Origin: Schistocephalus solidus
Taxonomy: Eukaryota; Platyhelminthes; Cestoda; Diphyllobothriidea; Diphyllobothriidae
DNA length: 64,000 nucleotides
Reading direction: 5' to 3'
Assembly (NCBI GenBank): GCA_017591395.1
Contig: WEDG01005462.1
Location: 40,069 to 104,068, forward strand
The translations under genes and the position numbers were made by a program. The notes under the pieces are model-generated. The model did no database searches. It was not told the origin of the DNA and worked only from the letters and a program-made list of their open reading frames with translations. This document shows positions 11,901 through 22,192 of this stretch, piece after piece; position 1 is the first letter of the stretch, and every line of letters starts with the position of its first letter.

Positions 11901-12829
11901 GCTTACCGCAAAGCCGGCGGTGATACATTTAAAAGGTCACACGCACCATATTTGAATATCTTTGACTTCTGGAGTCAACTTGTCAGACGTATTTTGTTCC
12001 CAATGCCGCGGAGTTGTTCATAATTAGATAGTCAGTTGGGTCGCTACTCCCTCGGATTTTCTGGGTTTTTAATCCAGATTCTTTGGTCATTGAAGGTTTA
12101 GTTCAGCGCTCTACTGATGAGCCACGTACCCGTTTTATCTATAATGCTTGTCATTCTGGGCAGAATAGCATCGCCGATCAAGACAAGACTGGCTGACATG
12201 GCCATTTCTGACTTATTAGCCGTCATCAGCTGGCCATGTTCTACATCAGGTTTTTAAACCCCTGAGGCTCGAATCCGCGACCTGTTGGATAGGATTCCAA
12301 TGCCCTTAACCATTAAACCACGAGCTCGTTTTACTGTCGATTGCGATCGTGTAGAGGGGCGCTCACCGATCGCGTTTACGGGCCACATTCGCACCGATTG
12401 TGCAAAACCCGTGTATGAGTATGGCTGACTGATGACGGCTGAGAAGCCCGAAATATCCATCCTAGTCTGCAATCTTATTCTGCGAATTATACTCGCTGCT
12501 GGCGAAACTCAAGGCACAATCTGGATGAGTGTGTCCCGTAATGCGATCGTTGAGTGGTCCCCTACCACTTGTAATTCTGGAATAAATAACGGGATCACGT
12601 AGCCAATGACCTTAAAATTTGAGATTTCTTTAACATCGAGGCCCGTTCTCTGCGATCGAAATCCAACCCTCTGCTTGGCGGACTATTAATTTCGGCTACG
12701 CCTAACCCTTATTCATATTCGCTGTAATGTTTTTTCTTACAGATTTTCGACTGTGACAAACCGCTGGAGATCCTAACCAACGTTTACTATGAAAGTCGAG
12801 AACAAGTCATGTGTGGTGTTAAAGTTTGA
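2767..12829 (+). CDS. dNK: Deoxynucleoside kinase (dNK/TK2 family), eight exons, one apparent frameshift
   Basis: Salvage enzyme that phosphorylates deoxynucleosides to their 5'-monophosphates with ATP. Exons: 2767-2780, 2814-2955, 2992-3081, 3914-3987, 6500-6589, 11405-11484, 11581-11661, 12743-12829. They join in compatible phase to about 218 residues ending in TGA, near the usual family length of 210-265. Visible family motifs in order: P-loop VEGNIGCGKST (about residues 11-21), EPIELW (about 38-43), the MERSIHSGRCCF motif (exon 4), the DEFYRW helix (exon 5), VYLRCSPEVCAERIRKRDRAGE containing the arginine-rich lid (exon 6), and EYLQQLHDLHERLL (exon 7). Oddities: two micro-introns of 33 and 36 nt, a GC donor after exon 3, and one surplus base in exon 5 that shifts frame between ELPFC and KLDLI. 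If the surplus base is real the gene is broken; it could also be an assembly error. The family call is strong; substrate preference cannot be read. Confidence 0.9.
2992..3081 (+). CDS. dNK: dNK exon 3, GC donor
   Basis: Thirty codons, EIFYGEPLKWSTPFESQVMV onward to RQTKPQ, matching the family segment between the EPxxxW motif and the ERS motif (aromatic KW..PF.SQ pattern). The exon ends CAG followed by GCAAGA, the consensus of a GC-AG intron; there is no GT donor at that point. Both ends are phase 0. Confidence 0.85.
3082..3913 (+). other. dNK intron 3, no feature seen
   Basis: An 832-base GC-AG intron. A short antisense frame around 3218-3475 has no recognisable family motif and is not called as a gene. 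Nothing repetitive was recognised. Confidence 0.6.
3914..3987 (+). CDS. dNK: dNK exon 4, ERS motif
   Basis: Acceptor CTTCCTAG, then MAPVRLMERSIHSGRCCFIE and on to MNQ plus two bases, donor GTAAGT. The MERSIHSGRCCF segment corresponds to the conserved D/E-R-S motif that contacts the substrate 5'-hydroxyl region in this kinase family. Phase 0 in, phase 2 out. Confidence 0.9.
5190..5790 (-). mobile_element. LINE E reverse-transcriptase fragment, antisense in dNK intron 4
   Basis: On the - strand the conceptual protein shows RPNQAGFRTGRGSADQIFTL and LRRTLEFRHSYQQPTVVC, then AMIKAYYSLTTAS, then LFNYVIDWILAKALHEEDAV, then the catalytic DYADDIALL (around 5330-5350), then SVVSRVNEVAKSISLSINTG. This is a non-LTR retrotransposon polymerase palm domain. 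Several stops and frameshifts break it, and neither endonuclease nor 3' end is visible, so it is dead. It lies wholly inside dNK intron 4 in the opposite orientation, where it does not disturb splice sites. Confidence 0.88.
6500..6589 (+). CDS. dNK: dNK exon 5, carries a surplus base
   Basis: Acceptor AAATTTAG at 6492-6499, donor GTAAGT at 6590. The first part reads KQISDDDLAVIDEFYRWGRE in the phase required by exon 4. After LPFC a TAA stop follows at once, but one base further the frame gives KLDLI, which joins exon 6 VYLRCSPEV in correct phase. The exon is 90 nt where 89 would be in phase, so there is one extra base at about 6573. No alternative splice site nearby restores the frame. Confidence 0.8.
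7130..7252 (-). repeat. Repeat A fragment (Y module)
   Basis: Reverse complement shares the blocks GGTTGC-TTGGAAGGTTGCC, GGGATAACT, GGACTGAGGCTGCAATGGCTCC with the better preserved copies at 21780-21900 and 33060-32940. Diverged and truncated; sits in dNK intron 5. Confidence 0.65.
8130..8480 (+). repeat. Repeat A fragment (Y module)
   Basis: Shares GGGCATGGCAGGCGTTATTC, CGCCTCCGGTCTTCTTG, GCGCAAGTCACCGTCCC and the GGTGGAC-TCATCG-ACTACGACG-TCGAACT end with copies at 18741, 22000 and 32660. Located in dNK intron 5. Confidence 0.8.
8600..8770 (-). repeat. Diverged relative of the 218-bp inverted-repeat element
   Basis: The block with GCGCAGCTACGAGGGGTTCC at about 8682-8701 aligns loosely with the reverse complement of 22240-22380 (shared ACGAGGGGTT, CGTGTT and GCTGC-TG features), spacing roughly kept. 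The terminal repeats are degraded here. Confidence 0.4.
8774..8833. repeat. Nested perfect hairpin
   Basis: ATTTCCTCAGAAA (8774-8786) is the exact reverse complement of TTTCTGAGGAAAT (8821-8833). Between them GAACTTG-GAG-CAAGTTC forms a second, inner 7-bp stem. The ~60-base unit would fold well as RNA or cruciform DNA. Function unknown. Confidence 0.85.
9100..11400 (+). other. dNK intron 5, distal part, nothing recognised
   Basis: No family-level protein similarity, repeat module or splice-paired exon was recognised here. A 125-codon antisense frame at 9134-9511 is listed among rejected items. Confidence 0.5.
11405..11484 (+). CDS. dNK: dNK exon 6, lid region
   Basis: Acceptor CTTTATAG, then (V)YLRCSPEVCAERIRKRDR and AGEQAISM, donor GTCAGT. 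Contains the VYLR..PE strand and the arginine-rich lid (ERIRKRDR) that closes over ATP phosphates. Phase 1 in, phase 0 out. Confidence 0.92.
11581..11661 (+). CDS. dNK: dNK exon 7
   Basis: Acceptor TTCGCAG, 27 codons EYLQQLHDLHERLLLDGVTD and SCPAPVL, donor GTAAGT. The YL..LH.LHE.LL pattern is the conserved C-terminal helix after the lid in TK2/dNK enzymes. The intron before it is only 96 nt. Confidence 0.92.
12190..12480 (-). repeat. tRNA-derived SINE candidate
   Basis: On the - strand 12328-12258 has an A-box-like TGGTTTAATGGTTAAGGGC and, after a plausible anticodon arm TTGGA..TCCAA, a B-box-like GGTCGCGGATTCGAGCCTC. Box spacing fits an RNA polymerase III promoter. The acceptor ends do not pair and the T arm is imperfect, so it is not a working tRNA. 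The ~150 bases downstream on the - strand are tRNA-unrelated, as in a SINE body. It lies in dNK intron 7. Confidence 0.6.
12743..12829 (+). CDS. dNK: dNK exon 8, C terminus and stop
   Basis: Acceptor TTCTTACAG, then IFDCDKPLEILTNVYYESRE and QVMCGVKV, TGA at 12827-12829. APVL (end of exon 7) followed by IFDCDKPLE resembles the family's APVLVI-D ending. A possible ATTAAA polyadenylation signal lies at 13176-13181; no AATAAA was noticed closer. Confidence 0.85.
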   Translation: MFDCDKPLEILTNVYYESREQVMCGVKV

Positions 12830-14709
12830 TTCCAACTGCCGTCCTGTACTACCCTCAAATCATTGTCTCTACTCTGTGTAACAGGATAATTGCTAGTTTT
12901 GTATTTTGCACTTTCATATTAGTCTGCTGATTTTGAAGGCGTTTCATATGCATGAATCGCATTTCCCCTTTTTTTATATGTTGTGCCTCGTCGTATCTCC
13001 AGCTTCTATATGCCGCCACCCATTTTTACACCCGTGTCTTCACGCTGCCGTCGTTCATTGCTGTTTCTTACGCCGAAATCATCCACCCGTTTTTTTACCG
13101 AATGCTCAATTTGGAAAACACTGTTGATTCCGAAAGCTCATATAACTGGATTATTGTTTTTTATAGAAATTTTATATTAAATACTTTGTACACATGTGGA
13201 CTGCTTTAAATCCGAAACCGTTTACCACATCATCCGCGTATCACAAGAGTTTTTGTCCGTCAATATTGATTGCCTAGATAGGCAGACTTGCACGTAAGCG
13301 AGCCGTATGCGTCACCCGCATAAACGACTCTGGGTGACGTGACACGCGTGGTCGATGAACAGATAGGCCTTACGATTCATGAGGTGCGTTGCCTAACACG
13401 AAAGTGACAAGAGAGAAAGGGTGGAAGCACAATAGGCGGGTCCCAATTAAAAAGCTATTGATTTTGCTACTTATAAGCTTGCAGTAGGTTGTCTTGTAAA
13501 GCTAAAGTTCACCCGGATGATTGTGGGACTGCCGATCAATATTCTGCCTAGTCAGGGATTTCGGCATTCGGTTCTTAATGTACTTCTACTAATGCGTTAA
13601 TTAGTATTCGGATTACTAGATAAGTCGTTTCTGTGTATTGGGTAAACTTTGTTGGGCTTTTATCTGCTTATCCGTTATCGACTGGGACCCTTCACAGTAG
13701 GCCCGCATCCGTGCTGCGCAGCGATGCATTCGGTCGGGCTTGGGTAGGCCATTGTTTCGGTAGGGGTGTCGGGTTTTTAGAACAGTTGTGTTACTGTCGA
13801 CCCTTCTATTCAGTCATGTATTCGGTTAAGGTCGTGTGCCGGTTATAATGTTGTGGTTCGGAACATGGGCATGGAATGAGGGTTAGGGTTGGTGCAGCTG
13901 TTGATATTGAAAAGTCATAATGGGCTTCTGTTGCTTATGCAACTTCGGATCTTGGGTTTTATCACTTATTTTGGAACCCGCCTGTTGTGCTCCTACCCAG
14001 GAAAGATTCAGTATTAAAAACAGCTCCACTGCGCACGTAGATTCACCACATTCCCATGCCCTGGTTGCCGTGGATGCCGTCTGTAGTCTCGACAGCTGAA
14101 CCGGGTGTTGGCCGCGCTCGTCCTTGGCTGAGAACGGGTTCACGTGATCTACCAGTCGGAGAGCGTGTCGCAATTGAAAGACAGATCGATAAACTTGTCC
14201 AAGAAGACGAACAAACCACTGCCTCCACTCTAACTGCTGCCATATTCGTTAGAATGCTTTCACTGTTTCGAAGGTGTCGAGCGCACACATTTCTCCAAAC
14301 CCACTGAACGTCTCATTCCTATCCTCCGCCCTGAGGGCTCTTGTTGAAGGGAATCAGACTGTCAGATCGATTAAAATAACAGTGATCATGATGACCAAAA
14401 CTTTGTTCACTTGCATACCTCAGCGTCTGCACGATCTCCAAGTCCGAGGGGTGAGCTGTTTAAAGTACACTCGGTCAGTTTTAATTCCTAGAGGACACAA
14501 TGAATGGGAATAGCTTTCTGAATTGTCGCACTGAACTCAGCATCCATCAGAAAATTCAGATTTTCAGGGCCTCTTTTAGTGTTTGAATTCCAAAAAGAAG
14601 TCGAATGCGGCCGTGCTTTGGTATATTGAACTAATCTCGGGCTCAGTGTTTCCTAAGCCCGTTTGTGTGTAAAGTGGGGGTTGTGCGGTAAAGCATTTAA
14701 CAATAGCTG
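12830..14709. other. Intergenic, 3' flank of dNK
   Basis: Short frames only. A ~60-base stretch at about 14135-14195 is repeated in inverted orientation near 18110-18170 (shared CTCCGACTGGTAGAT and ACGTGA blocks), so a minor dispersed repeat is present. No gene supported. Confidence 0.5.
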
Positions 14710-15035
14710 AAATGAGTCGTTTTGGCATCATGGGCTATTACCGGTGTGCCAAGACCCCTCCTGTCCTTCGGAAATTTACAGGCCAATCATATGATCCACT
14801 AATAGAAGCTGAAGCTCTGTGATTTCGTGTCGTTGTCTGCGCACCGACACGTGAGCAAACCATGTCATGACAACTTCAATGATTCATTTCGGCATCATGA
14901 GCAATCATCAGTGCGCCTGTCCCCACGCTCCACGGAAATTCACAGGCTGATTATATGATCCACTGGTAAGGGCTCCAGCTCTGTTAATTCGTGTTGCCGT
15001 CTGCGCACTGACACTTGTAAGCAAACCTGATCAAT
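14710..15035. repeat. Two-copy tandem repeat, ~167 bp unit
   Basis: GGCATCATG at 14724 recurs at 14891, and the following order (ACAGGC-AT-ATATGATCCACT, GCTCTGT-ATTCGTGT, GTCTGCGCAC-GACAC, AGCAAACC) is repeated at the same distance. The two units are clearly diverged from each other. Confidence 0.8.
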
Positions 15036-16200
15036 GCATTGGATTGTCTTATTGGAATCTCGCTCGGTTCCAGCCAGATGGTTCTGCTGCAGTGAGTCCA
15101 CTGTCATGCGGGACCACTCAAAATGCCCTGTACACGCAGACCTTCGTGTTTAATTGGTGATAACAGTTAATTCTATTTGGGCAAGATAACAGTGTGTAGC
15201 CCTTTAGTGATGGTGCGATAGCCAAGGCCACATGTAAGACGGCAATGGTGATGATGCAGTTTTACGGACGGGAAAGGAAAAAACTGCACAAAATAATGCG
15301 AAACTGGCATGAATAGGGCTTCTCGATTAAGGCCGCGTATAGAGCGCTGGAAGGCTAGCGATGCATAAAAAAGAAAGAAAACTGTATGGAAGAAGCTAGG
15401 GGGGAACTATGAAGGCGGCAGGGGAAATTGCCCTACGCCAGGTAGCCAATGACAACGCGTGGGCTGTCAGGGTTATACCGCAAAATGTGTACTGGATTCA
15501 GCGCGATAAAAGGCGGTGCTTGTAGATACTGGGATGAACCGTGGTTTCACCCCAAGAGTGCAATTTCGAGGTTTTAGGACGCAGTAGTTAAGTTTTACTG
15601 CCCAAGGTATCGAAAATCGCATATCTTAGTACCATATAGGGATCCAGGATACGTAAGTAATTTTTGTCCCGGAAAAATACATCAAAAATATAAAAGGATT
15701 AAGTATGAATTAAACATGGAAAGGATAATTATCATTTCTATAAAATGCATCAGGAATCAAATAAATTAGTTGTAGGTATCAATTTAGGAGGAAAAAGGAT
15801 TATATTCTCTTCCTCAAATACATCAGGATTAATTAGACATGTAGGATGGAAAAGACTAATTTTTATCTCTTAAACGTGCACCACAAATCAAGAAAGAACA
15901 AGAACAACAAGAAAGATACAAACATGGAAATTGTACAAATACCTACAGCCCCCTGTAGATATCACCCGCAGTTGGCCTAATGTGCACTTGCCTGGTCGTT
16001 TGGTTACTCAAGTTTTTAGGCACAAACGCCACCCTCGGTCTAGCCTGGGGGTACAGTGGCACTCCGTTCCCACGGGCGCCACTTAGTCCACCGTTCCTGG
16101 TCGAGGCAGTCGGCTGACGTGCTGGCCGTCACAGAATCTCACTCACGCAGCCCCGCTGGGACCACTCGAGTTTTGGCACCAGCCTCGCGACTGCTCAAAA

Positions 16201-16230
16201 CCAATCAGTGTGTGACATTTCACTGATTGG
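16201..16230. repeat. Perfect inverted repeat with two CCAAT boxes
   Basis: CCAATCAGTG (16201-16210) and CACTGATTGG (16221-16230) are exact reverse complements around a 10-base spacer. Each arm carries a CCAAT box, in opposite orientation. It could be a bidirectional promoter element in the surrounding GC-rich block, or chance. Confidence 0.6.
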
Positions 16231-16550
16231 CTGCAGGCCACAAATGACACCTCGAGGTCAAGTAACCTTACCGGGGGATATACACACACAAGAACTGGCC
16301 TGAAGAGACCGCTAGCGGCAACTGCGAGCAGGGCCCCCTTTACGCTCTCTTTGCCTCAGTAAAAGTTCGTCCTACCAAATCCATCTTCCCTGACTTCTGA
16401 TTTGGGAAACCTTCTTGATGTCGACCTCACGATTTTGATGAAGGCACCTGTTGGAGGAGTTTATTTTACTCGCAACGCCGACTTGCTTTCTCAGGCCGCA
16501 GCGGCTACTGGCGAAGGGAGGGCTAGTGTTGACTGCATTGAGTCATGCGT

Positions 16551-16585
16551 GAGAGAGAGAGAGAATGAGTGAGTGAGTGAGTGAG
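16551..16585. repeat. GAGA/GAGT microsatellite
   Basis: GA dinucleotide run followed by about five GAGT units. Confidence 0.85.
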
Positions 16586-18217
16586 ACTGTGGTAGCAGCT
16601 GGTTTACTACGTATATGGAGCAAGTACAAATGTTGTCATATTGATGTGTTGCATTTCCCGAGGGGTGTCATGCCTAGAGGTTTATGCTGCATCGGTTGAG
16701 GTGTGATGTGTTCAAGTCTCGCTTAAACAGCCGCAACTATTCAGATGCATGCGTGTGCGTGTGCGAGTGAAAATTGGTCGAGTGTCTGAAAGTCAGTGAG
16801 TCTGGGCGCTGAGTGACCTTGAGCCAGCGGGCCTCGAACAGGTAAGTCAACTATAGTAATATTCGCCTGTCGACAACGGCTTCTTGTCAGGGGCAGAACG
16901 AAACGAGGGATCGACAGTGTTGCCAACGCTCCAATGAATCATTAAACCCACCGCACATGCGGGGTTAAGAGGGTGGCCATGGAGACAGGCGTCGCTCGAA
17001 ACAGAGGCAAGGCTGATTAATGCTGCGACCTGTGCAGACGTGCATTTAGGGCATCAGCACGAGGGTGTGCTGGCGTGATCTCATCAAAATGTTTCGGTGA
17101 ATTGGCACCCTGGTATAAGATGAAAGGGCGTGTCTGGCACAGTGCCTCCCAGTGAATGCTGAGCTAGGCGAATCCATCGATGAATAGCTTCACCCTCATC
17201 TCGACTCGAAAATGGGATAGACTGCGGAGTTTGTCCTACGCTGGCCGGTTTCATTGAGTTGGACTCAGAAGTGAGTTGGCGATCTGGGAGATAATGAGGG
17301 AGGCTGCCCCTGATAATAACAAGAAAGGTGTTTGAATAAGGGGATAAACACGCGGTATAGGCAGGGTTGGAGGACTCTTCTTCCACTTTGATTGAGACCT
17401 GGTGGCTGAGTTGCGTTGATTAGATTGCTTTCATTCGTGACGCGATATCAGGAACTGCGTCTGCCTATCGGCGGGCACGATGAGTGACACAGCAAAAACA
17501 AGGAGGTAAATTTGAGTTGGCATTCTGGACGTTTTATGTCAGCCGCTTCTGGTGGTTGCGCTTCGATCACGTAGGGATCACCGATTTGTGGCGCCAGGGC
17601 ACTACAATCATCAGGCCAAATCCAGGGTCATAGGAAAAGGCAGAAGGCACCTGTGGAAGGAATGTATTGTGCCCAGAAGCCCTGATAATCTCAATTTTTG
17701 AAGGGTGATGAGTTCACTGCGACTATGCAGAGAGTCATTGCCATTCGTTGTGTTCCCTGGGAATTTAAATTACCCAAATATACTTTAAACGACCGCCCAT
17801 CCCGCCCCGACTTAGTGGTCGCTGAGGTATGCAGATGAAGAAAGCCTTTGTCATCGTAACCATTGTCATTTTAATCGAGCTGACAACGTGATTCACGTGT
17901 GCAGAACAAGAAATGGGTGTTCAGTGGGCTTGGAGAAGTATATGCGCTCGATATGCGTTAAACTTTGGAAGCATTCTGACAAATATCCCGGCCCCCAAGG
18001 TGAAGGCAGTGGCTTGCTCGTCTTCTTGGGCGGCGTTGTATCGACGTACGTCCTCTTGGAGTTCCACTGCGTAGGCTAAACTTCAAAAAGTGAATGCGGT
18101 AGAGCCTATCAATCCGTCTCTCAATCTCTCCGACTGGTAGATTACGTGACCCCGTTCCCAGTCAACGTCGAGGGTGGTCGATACTCTCATCAGCTGATGA
18201 ACAATGCCAAGCAGCTT

Positions 18218-18287
18218 GTAGTATAAATAGTAGTAGTCGCAGTAGTAATAGTAGTAGGAGCAGTAGTAGTAGTAGTAGTCGTAAAAA
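18218..18287. repeat. Imperfect (GTA)n microsatellite
   Basis: AGTAGT units interrupted by single substitutions over about 70 bases. Confidence 0.85.
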
Positions 18288-18740
18288 GTGACGCCCTATC
18301 TCCATCCCTCTGTTCTACCTAGCAGACTATGCCTTCTACATGTTTAAGTCGAGTAACGGGTACTTCAATAACTGAGCCACCACATACATCTCTATTTCTG
18401 GGAAAATAAGATTGATTTCCAACAAGAAAGACATTAAATCTCCCCGATTCCTTCACCAGTCAAACATTAAAATCATGCTCGCTTGCCTATTGCAGTCTGA
18501 TTCTGAATCAATCCAATCTATGCAAACTGAACAATCATTTTCAAGGCCGACTCAGAAGATCTCGCTCAGGGCACTCTGACGCCTGCCCCGCTGTCAATTA
18601 GGCCTCCTGTTCTCGTGGTGCCGGCCTTCCGTCCTTCTTGGGTCATAAACGTCCTCCATAATGTGCCATCATTATGTTCAGTTTACAATGCTCTATCTGA
18701 TGGCATCCAATTTTACCTTTTTCTATTCGAGAACGGGCTT

Positions 18741-19100
18741 GGTAGATGCGTTAGACCAACACGGGGGCCAAAGTAGGGCATGGCAGGCGTTATTCGGGTT
18801 GCGCTCCCATAACAAATGCCGAACATGGAGGTGTGGTGGCATGCTGAGAGGCGGCTAGGACTTAGGTAACCCGGCCGCGCCAGCCACCTGTGTCCTCTCC
18901 CGCCTCCGGTCTTCTTGACTCTGTCTTGACACCGGATTCAGGTGGGGGAGGAGGAGAGAGTGCGGTAGCTGCCACGAAAGGCTTCTATCACTTAAAACTA
19001 TTTCACGCGCAAGTCACCGTCCCTGCTCAATACTTCCATGGAGCATACGGTGGACATCATCAGACTACGACGGTCGAACTATCGTTTGTGTGTGCCCTAA
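18741..19100 (+). repeat. Repeat A, Y module
   Basis: Begins near GGGCATGGCAGGCGTTATTC and ends at the GACGGTCGAACTATCG block, in the same order as the copies at 21960-22185 and 32655-32960 (reverse). It directly precedes the zinc-finger LINE at 19107. Confidence 0.85.
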
Positions 19101-19106
19101 GCTGAT

Positions 19107-20714
19107 GAATCAACACAAAGTGCTCTTCCAGGAGATGTGGCACCAAGGACAAGTCCCTAGGATTTCAAGGACGCCACCATTGTCCACCTCTACAAGAAGA
19201 AAGGGAACCGCCAACTCTGCGACAACCACCGAGGAATTTCGCTACTGAACATCGCTGGAAAGATCTTCGCCCGCATTCTCCTCAATCGCTTGAACGCTCA
19301 CCTGGAGCAAGGACTGCTCCCAGAAAGCCAATGCGGATTCCCACAACAACAACCAAAAGCAGGCACGGAAACTCAATCACATCCACCTCAGCTATCTCCG
19401 CAGAATACTAAAGCTGAGTTGGCAAGACAGGATACCGGACACGGAAGTGCTAGAACGAACACGAATTCTCAGCATTTAAGCTCGGTTGAAACAACTGCAA
19501 CTGCGCTGGAGCGGTTACTTTGTGCGGATGGACGACGAAAGGCTACCCAAACGACTCTTCTATGGAGATGTCCCATGGGTTCTCGTCGACAAGGGGGTCA
19601 AGTACGACGCTACAAAGACACGCCGAAGACCTCCCTGAAGAAATCGCAGATCAACCCAGAGTCCTGGGAGGACGTTGCCCTGAATCGATCGGCTTGGAGG
19701 AGAACAGTGAAGACAGGGGCAGCAATCTACGAAGCCAGCAGGATCGCCACTGCCAAGACCAAAAGAGCGGCACGAAAGTCGCCAGCACCCCGGACCAAAA
19801 TCGCCAATGCCCAGGCCCTTCCAACATGCCCGCGATGTCACCGCACCTACCGCGCGCGAATCAGCCTAGTCGAACATCTTCGTACGCAATGCATCAACAA
19901 TCCGACAATTCAAAATTCTACGTCAACTTCTTTCAACCCTCCTTCAGACTCCCCCACCCTCACCCACTGGCATCAATTTCATTAGTCCCACCATCATCGA
20001 GACAACATCAATATGCTCAGCACGTGTTATCCCCACAAACACAACCGCCACCACCACCGCCACCACCACTACCACCATCAGCGATGGATACTCTCTATTA
20101 AACTGTCCTCAATGCGACCGCACATTCAACTCATGCATCGGCCTGGTCGGTCACCTGCCAGTCACTTGTTTACAGAGACTGGTGAACCAGTGCCTGGAGC
20201 ACAAACACACTGCAGAGATCTCCGAATCCATTTCCCACACTGTCCTCGTGCATTTATTAATCGCATGGACCTTTTCGGTCACATGCGCATTCATGACAGC
20301 GGAATTCACCGCAATGTCGACAACACCGATACCCCATGCACACCCTCCACTTCAGCCATTTTGAACGCCACCGCTACCCCACTACGATGAATGACACCCC
20401 CCTCAGCCTCATCCGGTTTTTCCTGCCCACACTGCACCCGCAATTTCAACTCACGCATCGGCTTGATCGGTCTCCTGCGAATCCATTGCACGGAGGCTGG
20501 TAAATCAGCGCCTTGGGCTCCGACATACAGTCGATTTGCCCGCCTACACTGCCCTCACTGGTCCCGCACATTAACACACCGCATGGGCCTATTCGGACAC
20601 ATGCAAATTCACAAAAACCTGTGGTTAACCACCGGAGGCTTAGCTAAATCAGCACACACTATCCACACCAATACATTGACAACACACTCACAATCACCAT
20701 GTACCTGAGTATAA
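19107..20714 (+). mobile_element. LINE F copy 1: reverse-transcriptase remnant joined to C2H2 zinc-finger tail
   Basis: The 5' part encodes [47 protein letters not shown] and [14 protein letters not shown], the start of a non-LTR polymerase. Immediately after QCGF (about 19343) the palm with its catalytic aspartates is missing and the sequence resumes in the post-polymerase region ([20 protein letters not shown] in one frame, RMDDERLPKRLFYGDV, GSRRQGGQVRRYKD, AWRRTVKTGAAIYEASRIA). Then come zinc-finger modules: CPRCHRTYRARISLVEHL (from 19827), CPQCDRTFNSCIGLVGHL (about 20107), CPHCPRAFINRMDLFGHMRI (about 20243), CPHCTRNFNSRIGLIGLL (about 20424) and CPHWSRTLTHRMGLFGHM (about 20550). Several frameshifts. 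A dead, internally deleted retrotransposon; the fingers presumably bound nucleic acid in the parent. Confidence 0.9.
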
Positions 20715-20735
20715 CACGGTTTCCTAGAAACCGTG
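20715..20735. repeat. Palindrome at the LINE F / repeat A junction
   Basis: CACGGTTTC-CTA-GAAACCGTG: two perfect 9-base arms around three bases. The same palindrome lies at the equivalent junction of the other long copy (33427-33447). Confidence 0.85.
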
Positions 20736-22190
20736 GCTGGGAAGGCTGCCAATCTGACGCTTACACCAGACCACGCCTTCGCCTCAGTGTATGAGCTGTG
20801 TGTGTTGAGTGGCTGACCAGTGGACTGGGAGACAGACGGCGATGGCTGCTCCCTATCCCCTGAGTAAGTAAATGCTGGTGTGTGCAATATGGGGACCAGG
20901 TCCTGCTGTGGCGCGCTAAGACGGTACGCCGATCCGTCAGCCAATGCGCCCACTCCTACATCAGGCACCTGACCGGCTCGGACAGTTGTCTGATTTTGGG
21001 GGTGGGGGAGAGTGTGAGGTCGAGAGCTCAGCGCATGTTCCTCACTATAAACAATCTGACGCGCTTGAAGCTATCACGGTGCGCTAAATGTCGTGGCTTG
21101 GAATGTTGCCAACTGACGGGATAACTCGGAACGCGTGGTCAGCCCAATGTGTGTTTTGTGTTGAGTGTCTGACTGGCGGACTGAGAGTCAGGCTGCAATG
21201 GCTCCTTCTTAATGTGGCCTTATGGCACTCCCACTCCGTGGGATCCGAGCCAGGTGTGGTGCTACGCCGAGGGGCGACTCCGACCACGCCAGCCATCTGC
21301 GCCCTCTTCCATCTCCCGTCTTCTTGCCTGTGCGTGAGACCGGGCTTAGGTGGGGGAGGAGAAGAATATGCGGTAACGTTGAGCGCCGCGTTTGGAAGTT
21401 TGCTAACTTACAATTACATTCAGACCTCGCAGTTAGTCCAATGTGTGTTGTGTGGAGTGGCTGACTGGTGGTCTGTGAGTCAGGCTGCGATGGCTCCTGC
21501 TTAACGTGACCTGTGACTATCTCACACAAGTGAGATGTAAGCCGTTCAACCCCCTGTCGTGTGAACTCCTGGTGCTCGTGTTTGGGGGGCCAGGTCATGT
21601 ACGTAGTACACGTAGACGAGGTCAACAGCAGCTGCGCCCACTTCCGCATCAGATAACTGACCGGCCCGGACAGCCGTTTGACTGTGGGGGTGGGGGAGAG
21701 TGTAAGGTCGACAGCTCAGCGCATGTTCCTCACTATGAACAATCTGACGCGCTTGAAACTATCACGGTGTGCTAAAAGCCGTGGCTTGGAAGGTTGCCAA
21801 CTGACGAGATAACTCGGAACGCGTGGTCAGCCAAATGTGTGTTTTGTTTGGAGTGGCAGACTGGCGGACTGAGAGTCAGGTTGCAATGGCTCCTTCTTAA
21901 TGTGGCCTTTATGGCAACCCCACTCCGTGGGATCCGAGCCAGGTGTGTTGGTACGCCCAAGGGCGGCTCCGGTCGCGCCAGCCACTTGCGTCCTCTCCCG
22001 CCTCCGGTCTTCTTGACTCTGTCGTGACACCGGGCTCAGGTGGGGGAGGAGGAGAGCGTGCGGTAGCTGTAACACAAGGCTAATATCACTTAAACCTAAT
22101 TCACGCGCAAGTCACCGTCCCTGCACCACCCTTCCGTGGAGCATACGGTGGACATCGTCGGACTACGACGGTCGAACTATCGTGACAAAG
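20717..22190 (+). repeat. Repeat A array: X-Y followed by X'-Y modules
   Basis: X (about 20730-21090) runs from GGCTGGGAAGGCTGCCAATC to the GCTATCACGGTGCGCTAAA block; Y follows with TTGCCAACTGACGGGATAAC, CTGCAATGGCTCCTTCTTAA and CACTCCGTGGGATCCGAGCC. A second, shorter X' starts near 21385, with its own Y from about 21775 to 22190. The - strand copy at 32655-33447 has one X and one Y in the same order. The ORFs here mirror one another on both strands and are not genes. Confidence 0.85.
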
Positions 22191-22192
22191 AC

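Larger units (their letters stand above)
15040..18100. other. Intergenic, no gene recognised
   Basis: Contains a purine-rich stretch (15640-15930), a GC-rich block (16010-16340) holding a perfect CCAAT palindrome, and a GAGA/GAGT microsatellite. No reading frame with family motifs. Confidence 0.5.

Noticed and set aside
12258..12328. Functional tRNA gene (- strand)
   Set aside because: Acceptor ends do not pair and the T stem is imperfect; better seen as the head of a SINE.
20906..22075. Several 60-150 codon frames on both strands
   Set aside because: They are mirror frames of the repeat A modules and shift between copies; not genes.
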